A DNA stretch of 64,000 bases from Trebonia sp963777905 (GTDB lineage Bacteria; Actinomycetota; Actinomycetes; Streptosporangiales; Streptosporangiaceae). Location of the stretch: NCBI GenBank assembly GCA_963777905.1, contig CAVZSM010000008.1, forward strand, positions 270,368 to 334,367. Direction: 5' to 3'. Positions 52,303 to 61,579 of the stretch are shown here, in pieces. Under the pieces are notes generated by a model. The model was not told where the DNA came from, made no database searches, and was given only the letters and a program-made list of their open reading frames with translations. Made by a program: the position numbers and the translations under genes. Numbering within the stretch: position 1 is the first letter of the stretch; every line of letters begins with the position of its first letter.

Positions 52303-53499
52303 ATGCACGCCATCATGCATGCCCTCGCCATCACCGCATCGATGACCTGGGTGATCACCTGGGCGCTCATCCTCGGGTTCACGCTGGCCGCCATCGTGCA
52401 GGCCGCGGTGCCCAAATCGGTGATCGTCCGGTTGCTCGGCGACGACCGGCCGCGCACGCTGGCGGTGGCGACGGCCTTCGGGGCGGCCTCCTCGTCGTGC
52501 TCCTACGCCGCGGTCGCGCTGGCCAGATCGCTGTTCAGGAAGGGCGCCGGCTTCACCGCCGCGATCGCGTTCGAGATCGCCTCGACGAACCTGGTCATCG
52601 AGCTCGGCGTGATCCTGGCGCTGCTGATGGGCTGGCAGTTCACCGCCGCCGAGTTCGCCGGCGGCCCGGTCATGATCGTGATCATCGCGGTGCTGTTCCG
52701 GCTGTTCCTGACCAAGCGGCTGCTTGGCGAGGCGCGCACCCAGGCCGACCGCGCGGTCGCCGGCTCGATGGAGGGCCACGCCGCGATGGACATGTCCGTC
52801 GGCGGCTCCGGGTCGATCACGCGGCGGCTGCTGTCCAGGGACGGCTTCACCGGGGTCTCCCACGTGTTCGTCATGGAGTGGGCCGCGATCCTCAGGGACC
52901 TGGTGATCGGCCTCCTGGTCGCGGGCGCGATCGCCGCCTGGGTGCCCGACTCGTTCTGGCAGGGCTTCTTCTTCGCCGGCCACCCGCTGGCCGCGAAGCT
53001 GTGGGGCCCGCTGATCGGCCCGGTCGTCGCGATCCTCTCGTTCGTCTGCTCCATCGGCAACGTGCCGCTGGCCGTGGTGCTGTGGAAGGGCGGGATCAGC
53101 TTCGGCGGCGTGATCGCGTTCATCTTCGCCGACCTGATCATCGCCCCGATCCTGAACATCTACCGCAAGTACTACGGGGCGCGGATGGCCGCGTTCCTGC
53201 TCGGCACGCTGTTCGCCGCCATGGCGGCGGCCGGGTACGTGATCGAGCTGGTCTTCGGCGGGCTGGGGCTGGTGCCCGACAGGTCCGCCGCGCACATCCC
53301 CGACCAGGGCGTGTCGCTGAACTACACGACCTGGCTGAACATCGTGTTCCTGCTGCTCGCCGCCGTGCTGGTCGTCAGGTTCGTGCGCACCGGCGGAATC
53401 CCGATGCTCCGCATGATGAACGGCGGGCCTGATGACGACCACGCCGGGCACGGCGAGCACGCCGGGCACGATCACCACGCCCACCACCAGGCGACCTGA
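52303..53499 (+). CDS. Permease of the DUF318/SO_0444 Cu/Zn efflux type
   Basis: 398 residues with about eight to nine membrane helices in two repeats. The conserved cores are GAASSSCSYAAVALARSLFR with FEIASTNLVIELG, and SFVCSIGNVPLAVVLWKGG with FADLIIAPILNIY. Two Cys sit in membrane-embedded Ser-rich turns. A Met/His patch (GHAAMDMSVGG) and a C-terminal His-rich tail (DDDHAGHGEHAGHDHHAHH) suggest metal handling. ATG at 52303 is chosen; GTG at 52294 would nearly touch the operator. A CsoR-like site directly upstream predicts copper-inducible expression. Confidence 0.85.
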   Translation: MHAIMHALAITASMTWVITWALILGFTLAAIVQAAVPKSVIVRLLGDDRPRTLAVATAFGAASSSCSYAAVALARSLFRKGAGFTAAIAFEIASTNLVIELGVILALLMGWQFTAAEFAGGPVMIVIIAVLFRLFLTKRLLGEARTQADRAVAGSMEGHAAMDMSVGGSGSITRRLLSRDGFTGVSHVFVMEWAAILRDLVIGLLVAGAIAAWVPDSFWQGFFFAGHPLAAKLWGPLIGPVVAILSFVCSIGNVPLAVVLWKGGISFGGVIAFIFADLIIAPILNIYRKYYGARMAAFLLGTLFAAMAAAGYVIELVFGGLGLVPDRSAAHIPDQGVSLNYTTWLNIVFLLLAAVLVVRFVRTGGIPMLRMMNGGPDDDHAGHGEHAGHDHHAHHQAT

Positions 53500-53615
53500 G
53501 GCTCTCGAGCAGTAGAGCTGGCATCCGCCGGGTATCGTGTTACCCCCCGCGCGGTCAGCCGCCCGGGGCGGGAGAATCGCAGCACAGGTCCGGTGCGGGC
53601 AGGAGTGGGCGCCAA

Positions 53616-56012
53616 GTGAGAACGGTGTGGTTGTGCGTTCGGGCGGGGCTGCGCCAGGACTGGCGCGGCCTCGCGCTGCTGACGCTGATCACGGCCGTGA
53701 TGGGGGCGGTGGTGCTCACTGCGCTGGCGGGGGCGCGCCGGACCGACACGGCGGTCGCGCAGTTCCTGCAGTACGCGGGCCCGATGCAGGGACAGGTCTC
53801 GGCCGACCCCGCGACGTTCGGCAAGATCGCCGCGCTGCCCGGCGTCGCCTACACCGAGGTCGGCGCGAGGATGCTGGCCGGCCCGGTCTCCGTCGACGGA
53901 CGGCCGACGGCACCTGGTCAGGTGAGCACGCTGGCGTTCGTTGACCGGCCGCCGCAGGTACGGGCCATCGTCCTGGCCGGGCGGTACCCCGTGCAGTCAC
54001 GGGCGGATGAGGTGGCGCTCACCGAGTCGGCCGCGCAGGACCTGGACGCCCACGTCGGATCCGTGCTCGTGATGCGCGGGTACCCGCCCAGCCAGCTACA
54101 GCAGGTGCTGAACGGCACCAAGGTCCCCCCGAAGGTCGGGCTGGGCGCCGTCCGGGTGACCGGGATCATCCGGATACCCACCGACCTGACAGAAAACTTC
54201 GCCGCGGATGCCGACGTGAACTACACCGGTCAGGGCGACATCCTCGCGACGGCCGCCTTCTACCAGAAGTACGGGGCCTCCGTCGCCAACTTCACGGGCA
54301 TGTCATTCCAGCTGACGCGCGGCGCGGCCGGCTTGCCGGCGTTCGAGGCCCAGGTGAGACGGCTGGCCGGCAACAACGCGCAGCTCGAGCTCGGGGACGA
54401 CAACGCCACCGCGGGCGCCTTCGCCCAGCGGGGCACGACGCTGGAGGCGCTGGCGCTGCTGGTGTTCGCCATCATCGTGGCGCTGGCGCTGCTGGTGGTC
54501 GTGGGGCAGAGCCTGGCCCGCCAGGCGTACGCCGCGGCCGGCGACTTCCCGGCGCTGCGGTCGCTTGGCGCCACCCCGCGGCAGCTGACCGCGGTCGCGC
54601 TGGCCCCGGGGGCGCTGGTCGCCGTGGCCGGGATGGCGCTGGCGATCCCGGCCGCCTACCTGCTGTCGTGGTTCACGCCGATCGGGCTGGCGCGCCGGGC
54701 GGAGATCTCACCGGGGTTCGCGTTCGACGCCGCGGCCATGCTGGGCGGGGCCGCCGTGCTCGCGCTGCTGCTCGCCGGGCGGGCGGCGCTGGCGGCGCCG
54801 CGAGCGGCGCGGACCGGCGCCCGCGCGGCGGCCGACCGTCCCAGCGCGGGACTGGCGGGGCGGCTGGCGGCCCGGGGGCTGTCCCCGGCCGCGGTGTCGG
54901 GGATCCGCCTTGCGTTCGAGACCGGCCGCGGCCGGGCGGCCGTCCCCGTCCGCGCGGCGATCGTCGGGATGGCGGCGGCGCTGGCCGCGGTGCTGGCGGC
55001 GCTGGTGTTCGGGTCCAGCGTGTCGCACGTGATCGGCGACCCGGCGATGGCCGGCTGGGACTGGGACGTGACGGTCGGCAACCCGCACTCCGGCGACGTC
55101 AGCGCGCAGGCCGTGCCGCGGCTGCGCGCCGACGCGTTCGTCTCGGGGTTCACCGTGACGGCCATGGGCGACGCGCTGCTCGACGGGCGCGACGACGTCA
55201 CCCTGGTGGGCCTGCAGACCGTCACCGGCCGGGTGGTCCCGCCCGTGCTGGCCGGCCGCCTCCCTGACGCGCCCGGCGAGATCGCGCTCGGCGGCCGGGA
55301 GCTGCGGGCGCTGGGCAAGAGCGTCGGCGACACCGTGGTGGCGAGCGGCCCGCACGGCCCGGTCCCGCTGCGCGTCACCGGCGAGGTGGTGCTGTCGCCG
55401 GAGATCACCAACGAGCAGACCGAGCTGGGCAGCGGCGGGGTAATGACGATGGCCGGCGCCCTCGCGGTGAGCCCGTCGCCGATGCCGCGCAACGTGTTCC
55501 TCGTGAGCTTGCGGAAACCCGCCAGCCCGGCGGCCATCAGAGCCTGAAGCAGCAGTTCCCCGGCACCGTGCTGCCCGCGGTCCCGCCGCCTGAGGTGCGG
55601 GACCTGTCGGGAGTCAGCGGCCTGCCGCTCATCCTCGCCTTCGTGCTGATGCTGCTCGCCTGCGGGATCATCGCGCACACGCTGCTGACATCGGTGCGCC
55701 GCCGGCGGCGGGACCTGGCGATCCTCAAGACCGTCGGGTTCGTCACGAGCCAGGTCCGCGCGACCGTGGCCTGGCAGGCCACCGCCCTCGCCTGCGCCGG
55801 CCTGATCGTCGGGGTGCCGCTCGGCCTGCTGGCGGGCCGCTGGGCATGGCTGCTGTTCGCCGGCCAGGAAGCCATCGTGCCGGCGCCGGTCATCTCGCCG
55901 CTGACGCTGCTCGCTATCCCCGCCGTCCTGCTGCTGGCCAACGCGATCGCGGCCATTCCCGGCCAGGTCCGCCGCGCGGACCCAGCCAGCGGTGATCCTC
56001 AGGTCCGAGTAG
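53616..56012 (+). CDS. FtsX-like ABC permease, frame broken twice
   Basis: Reconstructed as about 798 residues from GTG (MRTVWLCVRAGLRQDWRGLA). Both halves of the FtsX family are present: periplasmic core, helices (LLVFAIIVALALLVVVGQSL), a second core, then a final three-helix domain (LPLILAFVLMLLACGIIAHT, LLANAIAAIPG). One base appears missing near 55536 (GCCATCAGAGC) and one extra near 55972; the corrected C-terminus is TQPAVILRSE with TAG at 56010. No ATPase is adjacent. It is a paralogue of the gene at 47836-50252, and they flank the BlaI/M56/permease block. Confidence 0.78.
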
Positions 56013-56016
56013 CCGG

Positions 56017-57060
56017 TTACAGCTCCAGGCGCGTCCCGACGGCGTTCGGGATGTACGCCGCGGGGAAGCGCTCGGCGAAGGCGCGCTGGGCGGCCCACCC
56101 GGTGCAGTGCGCGGGGACGAGGACGGCGGGCGACAGCCGCTCGAGTTCGGCGCAGACCTGGGGGATCAGCGGCTCGAACAGCGGCCCGCCGAGGTGGAAG
56201 CCGCCCACGACCGCGTGCACCTGGCTGACGCCGGTGAGCCTGCGCGCGTACCTGGTGATGTTGACGACGCCGGCGTGCCCGCAGCCGGTCAGCACGACCA
56301 GGCCCTTGCCGCGCACGTGCACGATCAGCGCCTGGTCGTCGAGCACCAGCGGGTCCGGTTCCCACCGCCCGTCGCGCAGCGCCTGCTGCGGCGGGAAGCC
56401 GGGCTCGAACCCTGACGTCCTGTCGACCTCGCCGGTGATCAGCACGCTGCCGCCGAACAGGAAGCTCGGCTGGCGGTCCTCGATGATCGTGAAGCCCGCG
56501 CCCTCGAGCGCGGAGCGGCTGGTCGTCGGCAGCTCGACCGGGTCATGGCCGGGGATCACGAGCCTGCGGCGGCTCCAGAACTCCGGATGGATCATGACCG
56601 GCAGGCTGGTCCGGCCGACCGCGCGGATGAAGCCGTCCAGGCCGGCGGTGTGGTCGGAGTGGCCGTGGCTGAGCACGATGGCCTCAATGCTGCCCAGGTC
56701 GACGCCGAGGGCGCGCATGTTCGAGACGAGCCCGTCCGGGCTCAGCCCGGCGTCGAACAGCAGCCGGTGGGTGCTGCCGCCGGCGGTGACCGTGATCAGG
56801 GCGGCGAAGCCGTGCTCGGCGATCAGGCCCTCGCGGGTCCAGTCGTCCTCGAACACAGCCGATGGACGGCGCCGCGCGTCGCCGATGAACGGCCGGATCG
56901 CCGGACCCTGGTTCACCGCGAGCATGTCGGTGACGTTGTCGATGAGGGTCGTGATGACGATGCCGTCGACCGGCTCGAGCGGGATGGTGAGCCGCGGCTC
57001 GGTCTCCTCGCTGACCGCCGCGACAGGGACCGGCTCGACGCTGCCAGCGGTGTCGCACAT
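56017..57060 (-). CDS. MBL-fold metallohydrolase (dihydropterin-type subfamily)
   Basis: 347 residues. The metallo-beta-lactamase motif is LSHGHSDHTAGLDGF (HxHxDH), with TGCGHAGVVN and VLVPAHCTGW giving further metal ligands. TLIDNVTDMLAVNQG near the start resembles the subfamily named for archaeal beta-RFAP or dihydropterin-linked proteins. Actual substrates in bacteria are unknown. It is divergent from the MerR-thioredoxin pair across a 79-base gap containing a TTGAC/GTCAA palindrome, so MerR may control it. Confidence 0.85.
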   Translation of the reverse strand: MCDTAGSVEPVPVAAVSEETEPRLTIPLEPVDGIVITTLIDNVTDMLAVNQGPAIRPFIGDARRRPSAVFEDDWTREGLIAEHGFAALITVTAGGSTHRLLFDAGLSPDGLVSNMRALGVDLGSIEAIVLSHGHSDHTAGLDGFIRAVGRTSLPVMIHPEFWSRRRLVIPGHDPVELPTTSRSALEGAGFTIIEDRQPSFLFGGSVLITGEVDRTSGFEPGFPPQQALRDGRWEPDPLVLDDQALIVHVRGKGLVVLTGCGHAGVVNITRYARRLTGVSQVHAVVGGFHLGGPLFEPLIPQVCAELERLSPAVLVPAHCTGWAAQRAFAERFPAAYIPNAVGTRLEL

Positions 57061-57086
57061 GACGTCAGCCTAGTGCGCCGCTAGCG

Positions 57087-57102
57087 TTGACGCCGGGGTC
57101 AA
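57087..57102. promoter_or_regulatory. Candidate MerR operator
   Basis: TTGAC (57087-57091) and GTCAA (57098-57102) form a 5-6-5 inverted repeat in the short gap between the divergent MBL and MerR genes. MerR proteins bind such palindromes between promoter hexamers. A TAGGCT at 57107 could be the -10, but its spacing is short, so the promoter reading is uncertain. Confidence 0.4.
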
Positions 57103-57139
57103 TGTTTAGGCTGGGCCGCACTGGAGGTGTGAGCCAGCC

Positions 57140-57562
57140 ATGGCAATGCGCATACGGGAACTGGCCGCTCAGGCGGGCACGACGACCCGGACGCTTCGGT
57201 ACTACGAGGCGCAGGGACTGCTGCCGGCGGGGCGTTCGGCCAACGGGTACCGCGTCTATGACGAGCACCACGTGCGGCTGGTCAGGGAGATCAGGTCGCT
57301 GCAGGCGATCGGGTTCTCGCTGCAGGACGTGCGCCCGTTCGTCGAATGCCTGCTCGCCGGGCACGAATCGGGCGACGACTGCCCGGCATCGGTCGACGTG
57401 TACCACCGCAAGCTGGCGTACCTAGACCGGCACATCGCGGAACTGCGCGATGTCCGTGACCGGCTTTCCGAGCGCCTCGCTGACCTCGGCGACGCTCCGC
57501 CTCCCCGCTGCGAACTGCTGCCCACTGGTCCGGAGAGCGACACCCGAGGAGACAAGCAATGA
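57140..57562 (+). CDS. MerR-family regulator of the thioredoxin gene
   Basis: 140 residues. The N-terminal winged helix-turn-helix reads MRIRELAAQAGTTTRTLRYY, then EAQGLLPAGRSANGYRVYDE. A coiled-coil helix from residue 100 gives dimerisation. Two Cys (VECLLAGHESGDDC) lie at the start of the effector region and a third (RCELL) near the end; redox or metal sensing is possible but unproved. GGAGGTG precedes the start, and the stop overlaps the thioredoxin ATG, so both are one operon. Confidence 0.9.
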   Translation: MAMRIRELAAQAGTTTRTLRYYEAQGLLPAGRSANGYRVYDEHHVRLVREIRSLQAIGFSLQDVRPFVECLLAGHESGDDCPASVDVYHRKLAYLDRHIAELRDVRDRLSERLADLGDAPPPRCELLPTGPESDTRGDKQ

Positions 57563-57906
57563 AGGACGCGGAAACGACTAGCGCGGTCATCAAGGTCACC
57601 GACGACACGTTCCAGGATTTCGTCGTGTCCTCCTCGTTCAGCAAGCCGGTCCTGGTGGACTTCTGGGCGCAGTGGTGCCCGCCCTGCCACATGCTCTCGC
57701 CCGTCCTGGACGAGATCGCGGCGGAGCTCAGCGACACGCTGACTGTCGCCAAGATAGACGTGGACGAGAACCAGGTGACTGCGCAACGGTACGGGATCCT
57801 CGCGATGCCAACGCTGAGCGTCTTCAGGAACGGCGAGGTCATCTCTCAGGTCGTCGGCGCCCGCCCGAAGCGCCGCCTGCTCGCCGATCTCAGCGCGCTG
57901 CTGTAG
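57559..57906 (+). CDS. Thioredoxin
   Basis: 115 residues with the full thioredoxin fold. The active site is FWAQWCPPCHMLSPVLDE, so the dithiol is WCPPC instead of the classical WCGPC, a change that raises or alters redox potential in family members. The cis-Pro loop is GILAMPTLSVFRNG. It is translationally coupled to the MerR gene. It reduces protein disulfides; the variant active site and its own regulator suggest a specialised partner. Confidence 0.93.
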   Translation: MKDAETTSAVIKVTDDTFQDFVVSSSFSKPVLVDFWAQWCPPCHMLSPVLDEIAAELSDTLTVAKIDVDENQVTAQRYGILAMPTLSVFRNGEVISQVVGARPKRRLLADLSALL

Positions 57907-57986
57907 CCGAGCGCGGGAGGAACCACGCGTCCGTTCGGGAAGAAAAATCGCTTAGCCACAAGCGAACGGAAACCCATACTGAGGGC

Positions 57987-59867
57987 ATGGGGACGGCGCA
58001 GGAGACGCTGCCCGATGAGGAAACCGCGGAGCTGACCTCCGGCTACTGGGAGACGTACAACGCGCGGATGGCCTCGGTCGGGTTCGGCGACGTGGCGCGG
58101 CGATTCCCGGGGCTGGTCGGACAGGCGGTGCGGCTGGGCTGGTCGGCCAGCCGGCTGGACACCGCGGCCGCCCTCGGGCTCAACGTGGTCGCCGGGGTGT
58201 TCGCCGGGTTCGCGCTGTTCGCGACGACCGGCGTGCTGGAGGCGCTGTTCGCCGCCGGGCCGACCCCGGAGCGCGTGAAGGCGGCGCTGCCGTCGCTGAT
58301 CCTGGTCGCCCTCGCCACGGCGGCGAAGTCCGGCCTCTCGATCGCGGCGGGCTGGGCGCAGAGCCGGCTGGAGCCGCAGGTGGACCAGGTGGTCGAGGTG
58401 CGCCTCTATGACCTGGCCACGCAGGTGGAACTCGCCGCGTTCGACGAGCCGGACTTCCACGACCAGCTGCAGCGCGCCAGGGACCGGGGAGTGTGGTCGG
58501 CGTGGCAGCTGGTGAACAACGTGATCAACTTCGTGACCGCGTTCGCGGGGATCGCCGCCGCGGTGACGGTGGTCGGCCTGCTGAACCCCGTGCTGCTGGT
58601 GGTGGTCCTCCTCGCGCAGGTCCCCGGCGCGTGGGCCGCGGTGCGGTCGGCGCGGATCCGGTACGTGACCCGGTTCGCGCTGGTCGACAGCTACCGGCGG
58701 AAGTACATCCTGGCGGACCTGATCGCCGAGCGGCGGACCGCCGCGGAACTGCGCTCGTTCACGATGCGGTCGTTCCTGCTGGCGCGGGTCTCACAGCTCG
58801 CCGGCTACGTGCGGCGCGCCGAGCTGGCCGCGGCGCGCCGCGAGACGACCACCCGGGTCGTCGCGAGCGCGATGGGCGGCGTCGCGACCGCCGGGGTCTA
58901 CGCGTCGCTTGGCGTGCTGCTGGCGACGGGCACGCTGCCGCTGTCGGTCGCGGGCACCGCGGTGCTGGCGATCCGTTCTGCGCACGGGTCGCTGCAGCAG
59001 CTGATGTTCGCGGTCAACCAGTGCTACGAGGACGGGCTGTACTTCTCCGACTACCTCGCGTTCTGCGAGGACGCGCTGAGCCGGCTGCCGCCTGCCGGGT
59101 CCGCGGCGGTGCCGCCGGAGTTCTCGCGGATCGAGGTCCGCGGCGTGACGTTCTCCTACCCCGGTGCGGAGGAGCCAGCGCTGCGGGACGTGTCCGTCGA
59201 GATCAGGCGCGGCGAGGTGGTGGCGCTCGTGGGGGAGAACGGGTCGGGCAAGACGACCCTCGCCAAGGTGCTCGCCGGGCTGTACCGGCCGTCGTCGGGG
59301 TCCGTGCGCTGGGATTCGGTCTCGCTCGCCGACGTCGACGGCGAGCCGCTGCGGGAGCGGATCGCGGTGATCGCGCAGGACCACGCCAACTGGCCGCTGA
59401 CCGTGCGGCAGAACATCACGATGGGCCGGCCGCTTGACGAGGCGCTGCTGGTGTCGGCCGCGGCCTCGTCGGGGGCGGACACGGTGATTTCCGGCCTGGC
59501 GCGGGGCTACGACACGCTGCTGGCCCGCGAGTTCAAGGACGGCGCGGAACTGTCCGGCGGGCAGTGGCAGCGCATCGCCGCCGCGCGCGGCTTCTACCGG
59601 AGCGCGCCGCTGCTGATCATGGACGAGCCGACCGCGGCGCTGGACGCGCGCGCCGAGTACGCGCTGTTCTCCTCGCTGCGGACGCTGGCGGCCGACCGGA
59701 CGGTGCTGATCATCACGCACCGGCTGGCGAGCGTCCGGCACGCGGACCGGATCTACGTGCTCGGTCACGGGTCGGTCGTCGAGACGGGCACGCACGCGTC
59801 GCTGATGGCGCTGGGCGGCCAGTACGCGGAGCTGTACACGCTTCAGGCGTCCCAGTACGACCTGTGA
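57987..59867 (+). CDS. ABC exporter, fused membrane and ATPase domains (MsbA-like half transporter)
   Basis: 626 residues. A type I exporter membrane domain covers residues 45-330. The ATPase covers 375-620: Walker A GENGSGKTT, Q-loop IAQDHANW, signature LSGGQWQR, Walker B LLIMDEPTAALD and ITHRLAS. The Q-loop neighbourhood and the WETYNARMASVGFGD start resemble half-transporters found in natural-product and peptide clusters. It probably homodimerises. A CACGCGTCCGTTCGGGAAGA motif lies about 60 bases upstream. Confidence 0.9.
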   Translation: MGTAQETLPDEETAELTSGYWETYNARMASVGFGDVARRFPGLVGQAVRLGWSASRLDTAAALGLNVVAGVFAGFALFATTGVLEALFAAGPTPERVKAALPSLILVALATAAKSGLSIAAGWAQSRLEPQVDQVVEVRLYDLATQVELAAFDEPDFHDQLQRARDRGVWSAWQLVNNVINFVTAFAGIAAAVTVVGLLNPVLLVVVLLAQVPGAWAAVRSARIRYVTRFALVDSYRRKYILADLIAERRTAAELRSFTMRSFLLARVSQLAGYVRRAELAAARRETTTRVVASAMGGVATAGVYASLGVLLATGTLPLSVAGTAVLAIRSAHGSLQQLMFAVNQCYEDGLYFSDYLAFCEDALSRLPPAGSAAVPPEFSRIEVRGVTFSYPGAEEPALRDVSVEIRRGEVVALVGENGSGKTTLAKVLAGLYRPSSGSVRWDSVSLADVDGEPLRERIAVIAQDHANWPLTVRQNITMGRPLDEALLVSAAASSGADTVISGLARGYDTLLAREFKDGAELSGGQWQRIAAARGFYRSAPLLIMDEPTAALDARAEYALFSSLRTLAADRTVLIITHRLASVRHADRIYVLGHGSVVETGTHASLMALGGQYAELYTLQASQYDL

Positions 59868-59872
59868 TCCTG

Positions 59873-60643
59873 TTAGCGCTCGCGCGTCTGGAGGCGGACG
59901 CTGACGGTGAAGGCCTTCAGCGCCTCCTCGTCGCTCGCGGGGGTGCGCACGTTTCCGGTGAAGCCCTCGATCCCCGGCAGGTCGCGGGCCGCCGACCACA
60001 GCACGGCCGCCGCCGCGCCGGCGTCGTAGCGGGTGCGGCGCAGTGTTATGTCCGGGCCGAGCATCGCCCAGCTCGCGCCCTGGTGACCGTATTGCAGGCC
60101 GACGGACCCGGCGTTGATCACACGGCGCCCGGCGGCGAGCCGGTCGAACGGCATGTGGGTGTGCCCGACGACCACGGTCGGCTCGGCGACGCCGGCGAAG
60201 GCGCCCCTGTAGTGCGCGATCGGGCTGTCGACCAGGATGTACTCGCCGTCGTCGCGCGCCGTCGCGTGGCAGAACGCGACCGGCCCGAGCCCGTCCACGT
60301 CCAGCGTGACCAGCGGCGGCAGGTCGGCCAGCAGGTCGCGGTAGTAGCGATTCAGCCGCGCCGCGCACCACTCGAACCAGTCCGCCGACGGGTCGGTGTC
60401 CAGCCCAGGGATCATGAAGTTGCCGTCGAAGGCGTCGACCAGCCGCCGGTCGGCGTGGCCGCGGACCCACACGGCGCGATCGCCGAGTTCCGCCAGCCGG
60501 CCGAGGGTCTGCGCCGGCATCGGGCCGTCGGCGATGTCGCCGTTCAGCACGATCAGGTCGGGGCCCGCGTATTGGACATCGGCCAGCACGGCGTCGAGCG
60601 CGGGCAGGTTCCCGTGAATATCAGCGAGCACGGCAACGCGCAT
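59873..60643 (-). CDS. Calcineurin-like metallophosphoesterase
   Basis: 256 residues of the YfcE/DevT-like type. The dinuclear metal site motifs are VLADIHGN (D-x-H), LNGDIADG (GD), RGHADRR (replacing GNHD), CHAT and VVGHTHMPFDR. Members hydrolyse phosphodiesters or phosphomonoesters; the substrate is unknown. It is convergent with the ABC exporter and ends six bases from it. Confidence 0.9.
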   Translation of the reverse strand: MRVAVLADIHGNLPALDAVLADVQYAGPDLIVLNGDIADGPMPAQTLGRLAELGDRAVWVRGHADRRLVDAFDGNFMIPGLDTDPSADWFEWCAARLNRYYRDLLADLPPLVTLDVDGLGPVAFCHATARDDGEYILVDSPIAHYRGAFAGVAEPTVVVGHTHMPFDRLAAGRRVINAGSVGLQYGHQGASWAMLGPDITLRRTRYDAGAAAAVLWSAARDLPGIEGFTGNVRTPASDEEALKAFTVSVRLQTRER

Positions 60644-60701
60644 CCTGCCTGCGTACCCGTCCGGGTCGCCCGTTCAACCTTCGCAGGGCAGCGAGCCCGG
60701 G

Positions 60702-61031
60702 TCAGCGAGCGGGCGCCGGCGGCCAGACGGGCGCGGTCAGCGGGTCGTCCTCGGGGGCGACGGGCGGCCTTTGCGACTGGATCGGCTTGTTGCGGCCGAT
60801 CTCCTGGAGGATAGGCCCGATCATGGCCTCAAAGGCTTCGGGGCTGTACTTGCGGTGCAGCTCCCGCAGCACGCCCTTCCCGCTCGCTTCCCCGATCAGG
60901 TCGCCCAGCACGCGGTAGTCGATCTCCTCGCCCTCCACCAGCCGGTCATAGGCGCTCTGCGCGATCGACGCGACGGCGGGATAGGCGGCGGACTCGCTCA
61001 GGAACATGAGCGTCGCGTCCTTGAGATCCAT
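60702..61031 (-). CDS. Hypothetical protein, small and helical
   Basis: 109 residues, soluble and helical (LKDATLMFLSESAAYPAVAS, DRLVEGEEIDYRVLGDLIGE), with a Pro-rich C-terminal tail. No family is recognised. It lies in a run of minus-strand single genes, and codon use and composition are like its neighbours, so it is probably real. Confidence 0.6.
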   Translation of the reverse strand: MDLKDATLMFLSESAAYPAVASIAQSAYDRLVEGEEIDYRVLGDLIGEASGKGVLRELHRKYSPEAFEAMIGPILQEIGRNKPIQSQRPPVAPEDDPLTAPVWPPAPAR

Positions 61032-61065
61032 GCCCCGGAGTCTAAATGCCAGTGGCTGGCCGGCG

Positions 61066-61437
61066 TCAGCGTTCGTCGAGGACGGCTACCAGCTTGGCGG
61101 GGGCCACCGCGCGGTAGGCGTCCTCGCACAGCTCCGCGATCTCCGCCCAGTCGACATCGCCATCAAGCCGCACGCCGATCCAGCCGCGGCCGCCAACGTA
61201 GGGCGGCCGGAAGAACTTGTCCGGCGCGCCGGCGACGAGCTCGGCCTGCGCGCCAGGCGCCGCGGCGCACCACAGGTGCGGAAAGTCATCGTCATGGTGC
61301 CCGGACGCCCACAGCTGCAGGAACGACTTCTTGTCCCGCACGAAGAACGCGGGCGCCCCATGGCTCGGCCGCTCGTTCACCTCGGGCAGCGCGAGACAGA
61401 TAGCCCGCAGCCGTTCGGCAAGGTCATCGGCCATCAA
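61066..61437 (-). CDS. MmcQ/YjbR-family protein
   Basis: 123 residues. The family pattern is clear: RAICLALPEVNERPSHGAPA, FFVRDKKSFLQLW and FRPPYVGGRGWIGVRLDGDV. The fold is a DNA-binding-like double-wing domain, but function is unknown for the family. It stands alone, with its start in an AT-rich patch near 61500. Confidence 0.9.
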   Translation of the reverse strand: MMADDLAERLRAICLALPEVNERPSHGAPAFFVRDKKSFLQLWASGHHDDDFPHLWCAAAPGAQAELVAGAPDKFFRPPYVGGRGWIGVRLDGDVDWAEIAELCEDAYRAVAPAKLVAVLDER

Positions 61438-61510
61438 CTGCCTCCCCGGTTACTGCTCCCGGCTAGACTACCCAGCCCAGCAGCGGGCGCGAGCCCGCTG
61501 ATTTCATGAT

Positions 61511-61529
61511 CACGAAAGAAAAGTTCGTG
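61511..61529 (-). terminator. Weak hairpin after the carbonic anhydrase-like gene
   Basis: CACGAA (61511-61516) and TTCGTG (61524-61529) form a 6-bp stem in the most AT-rich spot nearby, between two minus-strand genes. It could be a terminator for the upstream gene or lie in the promoter of the next. Confidence 0.3.
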
Positions 61530-61579
61530 TATAGGAGATTTTTCTTTCTATCATGCCGGAGCACCGCGGTCTGTCACAT

